DNA of 64,000 nucleotides from Blastococcus haudaquaticus (GTDB taxonomy: Bacteria > Actinomycetota > Actinomycetes > Mycobacteriales > Geodermatophilaceae): positions 558,001 to 622,000 of the forward strand of contig NZ_OCNK01000003.1 of NCBI RefSeq assembly GCF_900230285.1, in the 5' to 3' direction. A program made the translations under genes and the position numbers. The notes under the pieces are model-generated. The model did no database searches and was not told where the DNA came from. It saw only the letters and a program-made list of their open reading frames with translations. Positions 43,235 to 51,941 of the stretch are shown here, in pieces. Every line of letters starts with the position of its first letter. Positions within the stretch are counted from its first letter, which is position 1.

Positions 43235-44413
43235 TCAGTGCCGGACGGTCGCCGCGACCGCCGAGGCGATCTCGTCCTGGTACCGCTCCGGGGAGAAGCG
43301 GCGGAGGGCGGAGGACCGGCCGCTCGTGGCCAGCCGGGCGGCCAGCTCGGCGTCGTCGAGCACCGAGGTGATGGCGTCGGCCAGTGCCGGTGCGTCGTCC
43401 GGTGGCACCAGCAGCCCGTTCTCCCCGGACGTGATGATCTCGCGCAGACCCTGCACCGCGGAGGCGACGACGGGGCGCCCGGCGAGCTGTCCCTCGACGG
43501 CCGCGTTGCCGAAGGGCTCGGCACGGGACGGCACCAGCACGACCTCCGCCCGCTCCAGCGCGGGCCACGTGGGCGACGTGTACCCCGCGAAGGTGACCCG
43601 GCCGGCGAGGTCGGGGAGCGCGGCGCGGTCGCGCAGCTCCTGCTCGTACCACTCGTAGCCGGGGAAGACCGACCCGCACAGCTCGAGCCGGGTGTCGTGG
43701 CCCCTCGCGGCCAGCAGGGCGACGGCCTCGAGGGCGACGTCGATGCCCTTGCGCGGCGACAGCCGCCCGACGAGTGCGATCCGCCGAGGTCCACCGGTCC
43801 GCGCGGCCGTGCCCGGCTCCGTGGCGACCGCCGTGCCCGGCCCGGGGACGCCGTTGTGCACGACCTGCATGCGCCGCTCCAGGCGGGGGAGCGCCGACAG
43901 GATCGTGTCGGCGGCCGCCCGGCTGTTGACGACGACGGACCGCGCCAGGAAGAGCGGGAGGTTGAGCACCAGGCGGACGGCCGCGCGGGCCTCCTCCGCC
44001 TCGTGCACGTGGCACAGCGCGGGACGGCGGGCCAGGCGGGCGGCGACCAGCCACAACGGCACGGTCACCGTGTTGACGTAGACCACGTCGGGTCGCTCCC
44101 GGCGCAGCTGCCGGAGCATCGGGCCCAGCGCACGGAGACTGGCCCACAGCAGTGCGAGCAGACCGGCCGGCGACAGCAGGGACTTGCGCAGGACGGGGAC
44201 GGCGAGGAAGCCGACCTCGGCGCCGCACGCGCGCAGGCGTGGGGTGAGCGGGCCCTCGTGGGGCAGGGTCACCACCACCCGCCACCCCCGGGACACCAGC
44301 CCGGCGATGCTCTCGAGCAGTTGCAGGTCCGAGCCGTACAGGTCCGCCGACGGATGGGCGACCAGGACGGTGCCGGCGGAATCGTCGGCCACCACGTCCC
44401 CTCTCCGGGTCAT
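43235..44413 (-). CDS. Glycosyltransferase family 4 (GT-B)
   Basis: This GT-B glycosyltransferase has an N-terminal acceptor domain (LVAHPSADLYGSDLQLLESI) and a C-terminal donor domain. In the latter, VGRLSPRKGIDVALEAV leads to the EX7E motif EPFGNAAVE; VVASAVQGLREIITSGENGLLVPPDD follows. It adds a sugar to the EPS lipid-linked unit. ATG 44413 (392 residues) is preceded by GAGCGGGA; GTG 44431 is the alternative. A palindrome lies immediately upstream, shared with the divergent polymerase gene. Confidence 0.92.
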   Translation of the reverse strand: MTRRGDVVADDSAGTVLVAHPSADLYGSDLQLLESIAGLVSRGWRVVVTLPHEGPLTPRLRACGAEVGFLAVPVLRKSLLSPAGLLALLWASLRALGPMLRQLRRERPDVVYVNTVTVPLWLVAARLARRPALCHVHEAEEARAAVRLVLNLPLFLARSVVVNSRAAADTILSALPRLERRMQVVHNGVPGPGTAVATEPGTAARTGGPRRIALVGRLSPRKGIDVALEAVALLAARGHDTRLELCGSVFPGYEWYEQELRDRAALPDLAGRVTFAGYTSPTWPALERAEVVLVPSRAEPFGNAAVEGQLAGRPVVASAVQGLREIITSGENGLLVPPDDAPALADAITSVLDDAELAARLATSGRSSALRRFSPERYQDEIASAVAATVRH

Positions 44414-44429
44414 GGTCCCGCTCGGGACC
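44414..44429. promoter_or_regulatory. Palindrome between divergent GT4 and polymerase genes
   Basis: GGTCCCG-CT-CGGGACC, 7-bp arms with a 2-bp centre, abuts the GT4 start codon in the 92-bp divergent gap. Its position fits an operator for both genes; it would also fold in the GT4 mRNA leader. Confidence 0.3.
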
Positions 44430-44505
44430 ACGATCAGACTGTCAGATCACCGTACGATCCTCCTCTGGTGCGGCTGGCGTGCCGTCTCGTGCCCGAGGAG
44501 TTGCG

Positions 44506-45726
44506 GTGCCGGTCCCGTCCCTGAAGGTGGCGGTCGTCAGCCTGCTGATGATCGCCAGCACGGTCGTCTGGCGCCGCGGTGACATCTTCTCCGGCGGCCT
44601 GGACGCCGTCGTGGTCGGCAAGGGCGTCCTGAGCGTGCTGGCGCTGGTGCTGGCCTTCCTCGCCGTCCCCCCGCGGGAGCGCGCCCCCCGCCTCGGCACG
44701 GGGTCCCTGTGGTTCCTCGGCACGATGCTCGTGGCCGGCCTCCTGGGCGCGCTGGCCTTCGGGACGCTCCTGCCGACCGCGGTCATCGCCGTCCGGATCG
44801 TGATCCTCGCGGCGACGGTCTTCCTGCTCCTGCGCTCGGTGCCCGCCATCGAGGTCCTGGGCGGCATCGTGTGGGCCTGCGCCGTCGTGGTGGCGGTCGC
44901 GACGGTCACCGGCGTGTCGACGCTGACCTCCGGGCGGCTCGAGGGCGGGCTGCCGCCGTTGAACCCGAACGAGATGGCCGCTCTGGCGGCCGTCGTGGTG
45001 CTGTGGTGCGTCTGGCGGATCGTGGCCGGTGAGGTCCGGGTGCTGGGCCTGCTGCTCGCGGCCGCCTACCTCGGGGTGATCTGGGCGACCGGCTCACGCA
45101 CCGCGCTCGCGATGCTGCTCCTCGCCGTCGCCGTGATGGCCCTCCACCTGCGCCGACCTGCTGTCGGGCTGGTCGTGGGCGGCCTCCTGCTGGCCGGCGT
45201 CGGCTCCCTCGTGGCGGTGGGCACCGGGGTCGTCGGCGATTTCGCGGAGCGCGACGGAGCGGGTGCGAGCACCCTGGAGTCGCGGTTCATCGCCTGGCGG
45301 GCGGCGGGATCGTGGGCGGAGACCCTGTGGCAGTCCGCCTTCGGCGGTGGGCTGTCGGTGAAGCTCATCCCCATCGAGGGCCAGTGGTGGGACGAGCAGC
45401 TGCTGGACAGCACCTGGGTCTCCGCGCTCGTCCAGGCCGGGACGCTCGGGCTGGTCACCGCCGTCGTCTGGGTGCTGTGGATCGTGCGGTCGGTGCTGCG
45501 GACGCCGCGCCGCTTCCGCATCCTCTTCCTCGGCCTGGTGGTCTTCCTCGTCGGCCGGAGCCTCCTGGAGAGCGGGCTGTTCGACGCCACGCCGATGTTC
45601 CTGGTGCTCTTCGCCGTCTCGCTCCTCGCCGAAGGCGGCTCGCGTGCGCGCCTGCGGGACGAGGAGGAGGACGGCGCGGGACTGCCGGTCGCGCCCGCCG
45701 GGCGGCCGCTCGGGCAGCCGGCCTGA
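44506..45726 (+). CDS. O-antigen ligase/polymerase-like membrane protein (Wzy-type)
   Basis: This 406-residue protein has about ten membrane helices and a large extracellular loop at about 250-300 (ESRFIAWRAAGSWAETLWQSAFGGGLS). NPNEMAALAAVVVLW and WATGSRTALAMLLL are the hallmarks of the Wzy_C/O-antigen ligase family. It would polymerise exported repeat units. GTG 44506 has GAGGAG 5 nt upstream, better than GTG 44479. The C-terminus is Asp/Glu-rich. Confidence 0.88.
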   Translation: MPVPSLKVAVVSLLMIASTVVWRRGDIFSGGLDAVVVGKGVLSVLALVLAFLAVPPRERAPRLGTGSLWFLGTMLVAGLLGALAFGTLLPTAVIAVRIVILAATVFLLLRSVPAIEVLGGIVWACAVVVAVATVTGVSTLTSGRLEGGLPPLNPNEMAALAAVVVLWCVWRIVAGEVRVLGLLLAAAYLGVIWATGSRTALAMLLLAVAVMALHLRRPAVGLVVGGLLLAGVGSLVAVGTGVVGDFAERDGAGASTLESRFIAWRAAGSWAETLWQSAFGGGLSVKLIPIEGQWWDEQLLDSTWVSALVQAGTLGLVTAVVWVLWIVRSVLRTPRRFRILFLGLVVFLVGRSLLESGLFDATPMFLVLFAVSLLAEGGSRARLRDEEEDGAGLPVAPAGRPLGQPA

Positions 45727-45771
45727 CGGGACGGTCGCGGCCCGTCGGGAGCGACGGGGAGCGCCCCGCGG

Positions 45772-46992
45772 TCAGGCGCGAGCGGTCACCGGCTCCTCGA
45801 GCGCGGGGCGGTCGCCGGTGAGGCGCTCGAGCGGGACGTCGCCGGGACCGCGCGGGGTCTGCCGGACGCCGAGCGCCCGGCGGCCCCGTGCCGGGAGCAG
45901 CACGACCGACAGCGGCTCGATGCCGAGGGCGTCCAGCATGCGCCGGATCTCGGGCAGCTCCGCGGCGTGCATGTGGCCGGCCCGCACGACGATCACGACC
46001 GCCGCGTCCCGGCCTGCGTACAGGCGCAGGTCGCTCAGCGGGGCCAGCGCCGTGCGGGTGCTCAGGCGGACGCGGTCCAGACGCTCACCGAGAGGAGCCT
46101 GACCCGCCGGGGCCGAGGGCTGGGCATCCGGCTGCGCCGCCACCACGACCGCCGACGTCCCGGCCTCGCGCAGCTCGTTGGCGACGTCGGTGGCCAGGCG
46201 GCGGGGTCCGGCGTCGGCCCCGCCCGCGGAGAGGAGCAGCACGCGCACGGGCTGCCGCTCGGCGAGCAGCTGGAGATGCCGGGCGAGCAGCGCGGCCGGC
46301 CGGCCGATCAGCCGGCTGTGCCGGGCGGAGCCCGAGGCGGGCGCCAGCACCGTCAGGTCGCTGCCGCCCGGCCCCCACGCGCGGCGGATCTGCTCCTCGG
46401 TGTGCAGGGTGGAGTCAGTGTGGTCGCGCAGGATCGCGACGGCGGCGCCCACGCAGAGGCCGAACACCACGCCGAGCGCCAGCAACAGGTGCGGGACGGG
46501 GGAGACCGGGGAGGTGGGAACCGTGGCCGGGGACGTGACGGTCAGGGTGACGGGGCTGACCTCGCTCGCCCCCTTCTCGAGGTCCACGACGGTCTCGGCG
46601 AACCGCTCCGCCACCGAGTTGCTGACGGCGGCCGCCTGCTCCGGATCCTCGGACGTCACCGCGATCTCGACGCGCGTGGTGTCGACCGGATTGCTGGCCG
46701 AGACGCTCCGGCGGATCTCCTCGAACGACTGCTCGAGACCGAGGGCGTCGATGACGGGTCGCAGGACGGCGGGGCTCTCGGCGATGTCGGGGTAGCTCTT
46801 GACCCGCTGGGCGACGAACTGGAAGCCGGACGTGCTCTCCGACGTCGTCCCCACGAAGATCTGCGCGGTGGCCTGGTAGGACCGCGGCAGGGTCTGGATG
46901 GCGACGAGCGCGGTCCCGACGCTGACCGCGAAGATCACGGCCCAGGTCAGCCAACGCCGCCGCAGCGCGGCGAGGTAGTCCCTCAGTTCCAT
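45772..46992 (-). CDS. Chain-length determinant (Wzz/CapA-type) with degenerate BY-kinase domain
   Basis: This 406-residue protein has a Wzz domain: ELRDYLAALRRRW before a first helix (about 16-36), an extracytoplasmic region to about 170, and a second helix near 175-200 (LLLALGVVFGLCVGAAVAIL). A cytoplasmic region like tyrosine autokinases follows. There the P-loop position reads SAGGADAGPRRLATDVANEL, lacking the GK(S/T) of Walker A, and the A' motif is lost (VVVAAQPDAQPS). It would regulate EPS length without kinase activity. ATG 46992 has GGGAG 7 nt upstream. It is oriented opposite to mfd. Confidence 0.88.
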   Translation of the reverse strand: MELRDYLAALRRRWLTWAVIFAVSVGTALVAIQTLPRSYQATAQIFVGTTSESTSGFQFVAQRVKSYPDIAESPAVLRPVIDALGLEQSFEEIRRSVSASNPVDTTRVEIAVTSEDPEQAAAVSNSVAERFAETVVDLEKGASEVSPVTLTVTSPATVPTSPVSPVPHLLLALGVVFGLCVGAAVAILRDHTDSTLHTEEQIRRAWGPGGSDLTVLAPASGSARHSRLIGRPAALLARHLQLLAERQPVRVLLLSAGGADAGPRRLATDVANELREAGTSAVVVAAQPDAQPSAPAGQAPLGERLDRVRLSTRTALAPLSDLRLYAGRDAAVVIVVRAGHMHAAELPEIRRMLDALGIEPLSVVLLPARGRRALGVRQTPRGPGDVPLERLTGDRPALEEPVTARA

Positions 46993-47282
46993 GGGTCGAC
47001 TCCCAGCCGGGTGCTCGGACGGCGGCGGGCGCACGTGCCCCCGCCTGCTCGTCCACGTGCTCTCGAGGGTCGATGCTACGGACGGCACGGCCTCCGATCA
47101 GGCCTCTGAGCACCGCACTCATCCCTCCGGGGGGGACGGCGCGAGCCCCTCGTGGAGGGCCTCCCCGGGCCGCCGGTCCTGCTCGGGCCCACCGGTGTCG
47201 GCACCGCGGACTAGCCTGGGAATCCGGCCTCCACCGCGTCCGGCGGTGCACGTGCGGCCGTGATCCCCGGGAGTGGACCACC
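46993..47282. other. Intergenic region between the EPS locus and mfd
   Basis: This 290-bp divergent gap holds the promoters of the chain-length gene and mfd. TAGCCT near 47214 is a possible mfd -10, which would give a leader of about 60 nt. No gene or repeat is evident otherwise. Confidence 0.4.
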
Positions 47283-50200
47283 GTGACCCTGCGCGGCGTG
47301 CTCGACGTCGTCCTCACCGACCCCGGCGTGGCCCGCGTGGTGGCCTCCGCCGGGCGCGCCTCCCTCGCCGTGACCGCCCCGCCGCCGGTGCAGCCCCTGG
47401 TGGCCGCGGCGCTGGCCGCGGAGCAGCCGGGCGCCGCCGTGCCGGTCCTGGTGGTCACCGCCGGCGAGCGGGACGCCGACCAGGTGGCCGACGTGCTCCG
47501 GTGCTTCGTCCCCGGTCGCCGGATCGAGACCTTCCCCGCCTGGGAGACGCTGCCGCACGAGCGCCTCAGCCCGCGCGCGGACACCGTCGGCCGCCGGCTG
47601 GCGGTGCTGCGCGACCTCACCCACCCCGGCGAGCACGGCAGGATCGACGTGCTGGTCGCCCCGGTGCGCAGCGTTCTCCAGCCCCTCGCGCCGGGCCTGG
47701 GCGACCTGGTCCCGGTGGAGCTGAAGCCGGGCGACACCGCCGAGCTCGACGCGATCGTCCGCGCCCTGGTCGACGCCGCGTACACCCGGGTGGAGCTGGT
47801 CGAGAAGCGGGGCGAGTTCGCCGTCCGCGGTGGGCTCCTCGACGTCTTCCCGCCCACGGAGCCGCACCCGGTGCGGGTGGAGTTCTGGGGCGACGAGGTC
47901 GACGAGCTGCGCTACTTCTCCGCGGCCGACCAGCGCTCCCTCGACGAGCGTCCCGAGCGGCTCTGGGCACCGCCCTGCCGCGAGCTGCTGCTCTCCCCGG
48001 AGGTGCGCGAGCGCGCCGCTGCCCTCGCCGTGGAGCACCCGGAGCTCACCGAGATCCTGGGCAAGCTCGCCGAGGGCATCGCGGTCGAGGGGATGGAGTC
48101 GCTCATCCCCGCCTTCATCGGTGGGCAGGAGATGCAGCTCCTCACCGACCTGGTGCCCCGCGGCACGCACGTGCTGGTGTGCGACCCCGAGCGGGTGCGC
48201 ACCCGCGCCGCCGACCTGGTGACCACCGCCGAGGAGTTCCTGGCCGCGTCCTGGTCGACCGCGGCCGTGGCCGGCCAGGCGCCGATCGATCTCGGCGCGT
48301 CGTCGTTCCGCGACCTCGCCGAGGTGGAGACCGCGGCCCGGCTCCGCGGTCTGCCGTGGTGGACCACCGGGGCGTTCACGCTCCAGGCCGAGGACGACGA
48401 CGACCAGGTCACCCTGGACGCCACCTCCGTCGAGCGCTTCCACGGTGACCAGGCCAAGGCCGCCCAGCAGTTGCGCTCCTGGCATCGCGACCGCTGGCGG
48501 GTCGTCCTCACCTTCGCCGGGCCCGGCCCCGCCCAGCGCGCCGCCGACCAGTTCGCCGACGCCGACCTCGGTGTCCGGCTGGTGCCCGACATCGCCGGCG
48601 CTCCCGCCGCCGGCATCACCCAGGTCACCCAGGGCAACCTGGAGGCCGGCTTCGCGTTCCGCAACATCGGCCTGGCGCTGCTCACCGAGCACGACCTGAC
48701 CGGCCAGCGCGGCACCTCCATGCGGGACGCGACGAAGATGCCCACGCGGCGGCGCAACGCCGTCGACCTGGTGCAGCTGCAGCCCGGCGACCTCGTCGTC
48801 CACGAGCAGCACGGCATCGGCCGCTACATCGAGATGATCAGTCGCACCGTCAACGGCGGGCAGCGCGACTACCTGATCGTCGAGTACGCGCCGTCGCGGC
48901 GGAACCAGCCGCCGGACCGGCTGTTCGTGCCGACCGACTCCCTGGACCAGCTGACCCGCTACGTCGGCGGCGAGGCGCCCACGCTGTCGAAGCTGGGCGG
49001 CGCCGACTGGAAGAACACCAAGAGCAAGGCGCGCAAGGCGGTCAAGCAGATCGCTGCCGAGCTGATCCGGCTGTACTCGGCGCGCATGGCGACCAAGGGC
49101 CACGCGTTCGGCCCCGACACCGTGTGGCAGCGCGAGCTCGAGGACGCCTTCCCGTTCCAGGAGACGCCCGACCAGCTCGGCGCGATCGACGAGGTCAAGG
49201 CCGACATGATGCAGCCGGTCCCGATGGACCGGATCATCTGCGGCGACGTCGGCTACGGGAAGACCGAGATCGCGGTGCGCGCGGCCTTCAAGGCGGTGCA
49301 GGACGGCAAGCAGGTCGCCGTCCTGGTGCCGACGACGCTGCTCGCCAACCAGCACTTCAAGACCTTCGCCGAGCGGTTCGCCCAGTTCCCGGTGACCGTC
49401 GCCGTCCTCTCCCGGTTCCAGTCGAAGACCGAGAGCGACGAGATCATCCGGAAGCTGGCCGCCGGCGAGATCGACGTCCTGGTGGGCACGCACCGGCTGC
49501 TGCAGCCCAGCACCCGGTTCAAGGACCTCGGGCTGGTCATCGTCGACGAGGAGCAGCGCTTCGGCGTCGAGCACAAGGAGTACCTGAAGTCGGTGCGGAC
49601 GGCCGTCGACGTGCTGTCGATGTCGGCGACGCCCATCCCGCGCACGCTGGAGATGTCGCTGACCGGCATCCGCGAGATGTCGACCATCCTCACCCCGCCC
49701 GAGGAGCGGCACCCCGTGCTGACCTACGTCGGCGCCTGGGAGGACAAGCAGATGGCCGCCGCGATCCGGCGCGAGCTGCTGCGCGACGGCCAGGTCTTCG
49801 TCATCCACAACCGCGTGCAGTCCATCGACAAGGCCGCGGCCAAGATCCGGAACCTGGTGCCCGAGGCCCGGGTGGCGGTCGGCCACGGGCAGATGAAGGA
49901 GCACGAGCTCGAGCGGATCATGGTCGGCTTCTGGGAGAAGGAGTACGACGTCCTGGTCGCGACGACGATCGTCGAGTCCGGCCTGGACATCCCGAACGCG
50001 AACACCCTGATCGTCGACCGAGCCGACACCTTCGGACTCTCCCAGCTGCACCAGATCCGGGGGCGCGTGGGCCGTGGCCGCGAGCGCGCCTACGCCTACT
50101 TCACCTACGACCCGACCCGGCCGTTGACCGAGACCTCGGTCGACCGGCTGACGACGATCGCGCACAACACCGACCTGGGCGCCGGCATGGCCGTGGCGAT

Positions 50201-50828
50201 GAAGGACCTGGAGATCCGCGGGTCGGGCAACCTGCTCGGTGGCGAGCAGTCCGGTCACATCGCGGGCGTGGGGTTCGACCTCTACGTCCGGCTGGTCGGG
50301 GAGGCGGTGGCCGACTACCGCTCGCAGGTCACCGGCGAGTCCGCGCCGGTCGAGCCGCTCGAGGTGCGGGTGGACCTCCCGGTCGACGCCCACCTCCCGC
50401 ACGACTACGTGCCCGGCGAGCGGCTGCGCATGGAGGCCTACCGCAAGGTCGCCTCGGTGCAGACCGACGAGCAGGCGCAGGCGGTGCTCGACGAGCTCAC
50501 CGACCGGTACGGCGCCCCGCCGGCCCCGGTGCTCAACCTGCTGGCCGTCGCCCGGTTCCGGACGGCGATGCGCGCCCTCGGCATCACCGAGGTGTCGCTG
50601 CAGGGTCGCGCCATCCGGGTGAGCCCCGTGCCGCTCCGCGAGTCGCAGCAGATGCGGCTGGCCAGGCTGGCCGACGGCGCCTCGTACAAGGCCGCCGTCG
50701 AGACGATCTCGCTCAAGGTGCCGGTCGGCCCCGACCGGCGGACCCCGCTGCGCGACGTCGCCCTGCTGGAGAACGTGCACTCGGTCCTCAAGGCCGTCGT
50801 CGAGCAACCGGTGGCCGCCGCGTCCTGA
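47283..50828 (+). CDS. mfd: Transcription-repair coupling factor
   Basis: This 1,181-residue translocase removes stalled RNA polymerase and recruits UvrA. Domain order is standard: UvrB-like N-terminal region (1-~350; EKRGEFAVRGGLLDVFPPTEPHPVRVEFWGDEVDELR), CarD-like RNA polymerase-interacting domain (~490-560), and SF2 helicase/translocase. The helicase has Walker A GDVGYGKTEIAVRAAF (~655), DEEQRFG, SATPIPRT, and TIVESGLDIPNANT with HQIRGRVGR. A C-terminal TRCF domain ends the protein. GTG 47283 follows GGGAG. It opens the conserved mfd - surA-like - mazG - eno block. Confidence 0.97.
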   Translation: MTLRGVLDVVLTDPGVARVVASAGRASLAVTAPPPVQPLVAAALAAEQPGAAVPVLVVTAGERDADQVADVLRCFVPGRRIETFPAWETLPHERLSPRADTVGRRLAVLRDLTHPGEHGRIDVLVAPVRSVLQPLAPGLGDLVPVELKPGDTAELDAIVRALVDAAYTRVELVEKRGEFAVRGGLLDVFPPTEPHPVRVEFWGDEVDELRYFSAADQRSLDERPERLWAPPCRELLLSPEVRERAAALAVEHPELTEILGKLAEGIAVEGMESLIPAFIGGQEMQLLTDLVPRGTHVLVCDPERVRTRAADLVTTAEEFLAASWSTAAVAGQAPIDLGASSFRDLAEVETAARLRGLPWWTTGAFTLQAEDDDDQVTLDATSVERFHGDQAKAAQQLRSWHRDRWRVVLTFAGPGPAQRAADQFADADLGVRLVPDIAGAPAAGITQVTQGNLEAGFAFRNIGLALLTEHDLTGQRGTSMRDATKMPTRRRNAVDLVQLQPGDLVVHEQHGIGRYIEMISRTVNGGQRDYLIVEYAPSRRNQPPDRLFVPTDSLDQLTRYVGGEAPTLSKLGGADWKNTKSKARKAVKQIAAELIRLYSARMATKGHAFGPDTVWQRELEDAFPFQETPDQLGAIDEVKADMMQPVPMDRIICGDVGYGKTEIAVRAAFKAVQDGKQVAVLVPTTLLANQHFKTFAERFAQFPVTVAVLSRFQSKTESDEIIRKLAAGEIDVLVGTHRLLQPSTRFKDLGLVIVDEEQRFGVEHKEYLKSVRTAVDVLSMSATPIPRTLEMSLTGIREMSTILTPPEERHPVLTYVGAWEDKQMAAAIRRELLRDGQVFVIHNRVQSIDKAAAKIRNLVPEARVAVGHGQMKEHELERIMVGFWEKEYDVLVATTIVESGLDIPNANTLIVDRADTFGLSQLHQIRGRVGRGRERAYAYFTYDPTRPLTETSVDRLTTIAHNTDLGAGMAVAMKDLEIRGSGNLLGGEQSGHIAGVGFDLYVRLVGEAVADYRSQVTGESAPVEPLEVRVDLPVDAHLPHDYVPGERLRMEAYRKVASVQTDEQAQAVLDELTDRYGAPPAPVLNLLAVARFRTAMRALGITEVSLQGRAIRVSPVPLRESQQMRLARLADGASYKAAVETISLKVPVGPDRRTPLRDVALLENVHSVLKAVVEQPVAAAS

Positions 50829-50869
50829 GGCGGCGGGACCGGAGCCGCCTGCGACGGAGGTCACTCCCC

Positions 50870-51910
50870 ATGTGGCAACCTGCGGACGTGCTGAAGCGTC
50901 GCGTCCCCCGGGTGCTGGTGTCCGGGTTCGTCCTGGCCGTCGCGGTCTCGGGCCTGTCCGCGTGCCGGACCTCGCCCAACGTGGCCGCCTACGTGGGCGA
51001 CACCCGGATATCGGTCAGCGAGCTGCAGTCGGCCGTCGAGGACCGGCTGGCCGACCCGGAGGTGGCCGCCTACGCCGACGCGCAGGGCGACGAGTTCACC
51101 CGCCGGGTGCTCGGGCTCCTGGTGCAGGAAGAGGTCTTCGCCGCCGCGGCGGAGCGCTTCGACGTGCAGGTGAGCGATCGCGACGTGCGGACGCGCATCG
51201 ACGAGCTGCTCGGGAACGACGACCCCGAGGAGGTCTTCGGCCAGCTGGCCCAGCAGGGCATCGGCCGGGCGGACGTCGTCGAGAACGTCCGCCAGCAGCT
51301 GGTGCGCCGGGGCATCGCGGAGGCGGAGGGCGCGGCCGACGCGCTGGGCGAGGAGGCGCTGCGGGCCCGGTACGCCGAGGTGCGGCAGAGCCTCGCCCAG
51401 GTGTCCTTCGGCTACATCACCGTCCCGGACGAGGCGACCGCGCAGTCCGTGATCACGCAGCTCGCCCCGGGAGCGACGGCGTACCCGGCCGTCGCGGCGC
51501 AGTTCCCCGGGGCGACGACGCTCCCGGCGCTGGAGTCCCGGGCGCCCGACGAGCTGCCCGGGATCCTCGCCGAGGGGATCGGGTCGGCGGCGCCCAACAC
51601 GGCGTTCGCCACTCCGGTGCCCGAGGCCGGCGGTGTCGTCGTGACCTTCGTCCAGGGGACGGTCTACCCGCCGTTCGAGGAGGTCCGGCCCCAGCTGGAG
51701 GACGAGGCCGCCCAGGCGGCCGAGGCCGCGGGGGAGGAGGCGATCCAGGAGGTCCGGGACGACCTCGGCGTGACCGTCAACCCGCGTTACGGCGTCCTGG
51801 AGGAGGGGCGGCTCGTGCCCGGCGACGGCGGTGTCGTGGACATCCTCGGCGACGAGGCCGCGGCCGATCCCGCCACTGCTCCGGCCCCCGCTCCGGCCCC
51901 CGCCGAGTAG
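50870..51910 (+). CDS. SurA-like peptidyl-prolyl isomerase/chaperone lipoprotein
   Basis: This 346-residue lipoprotein precursor has a signal segment ending in the lipobox LSAC (about residue 33), then a SurA N-terminal-like helical chaperone region (VGDTRISVSELQSAVEDRL). A region with parvulin-like features follows, then a repetitive Pro/Ala tail (APAPAPAPAE). It would help fold exported proteins outside the membrane. ATG 50870 has GGAGG 9 nt upstream. It lies between mfd and mazG, where other Actinobacteria also carry a lipoprotein gene. Confidence 0.8.
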   Translation: MWQPADVLKRRVPRVLVSGFVLAVAVSGLSACRTSPNVAAYVGDTRISVSELQSAVEDRLADPEVAAYADAQGDEFTRRVLGLLVQEEVFAAAAERFDVQVSDRDVRTRIDELLGNDDPEEVFGQLAQQGIGRADVVENVRQQLVRRGIAEAEGAADALGEEALRARYAEVRQSLAQVSFGYITVPDEATAQSVITQLAPGATAYPAVAAQFPGATTLPALESRAPDELPGILAEGIGSAAPNTAFATPVPEAGGVVVTFVQGTVYPPFEEVRPQLEDEAAQAAEAAGEEAIQEVRDDLGVTVNPRYGVLEEGRLVPGDGGVVDILGDEAAADPATAPAPAPAPAE

Positions 51911-51941
51911 CCCGCCGGCACCGGTCCCCGACACTGGACGG

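Noticed and set aside
47211-50864. 1,217-codon minus-strand open frame
   Set aside because: Antisense shadow of mfd; His/Val/Gly-rich nonsense composition.
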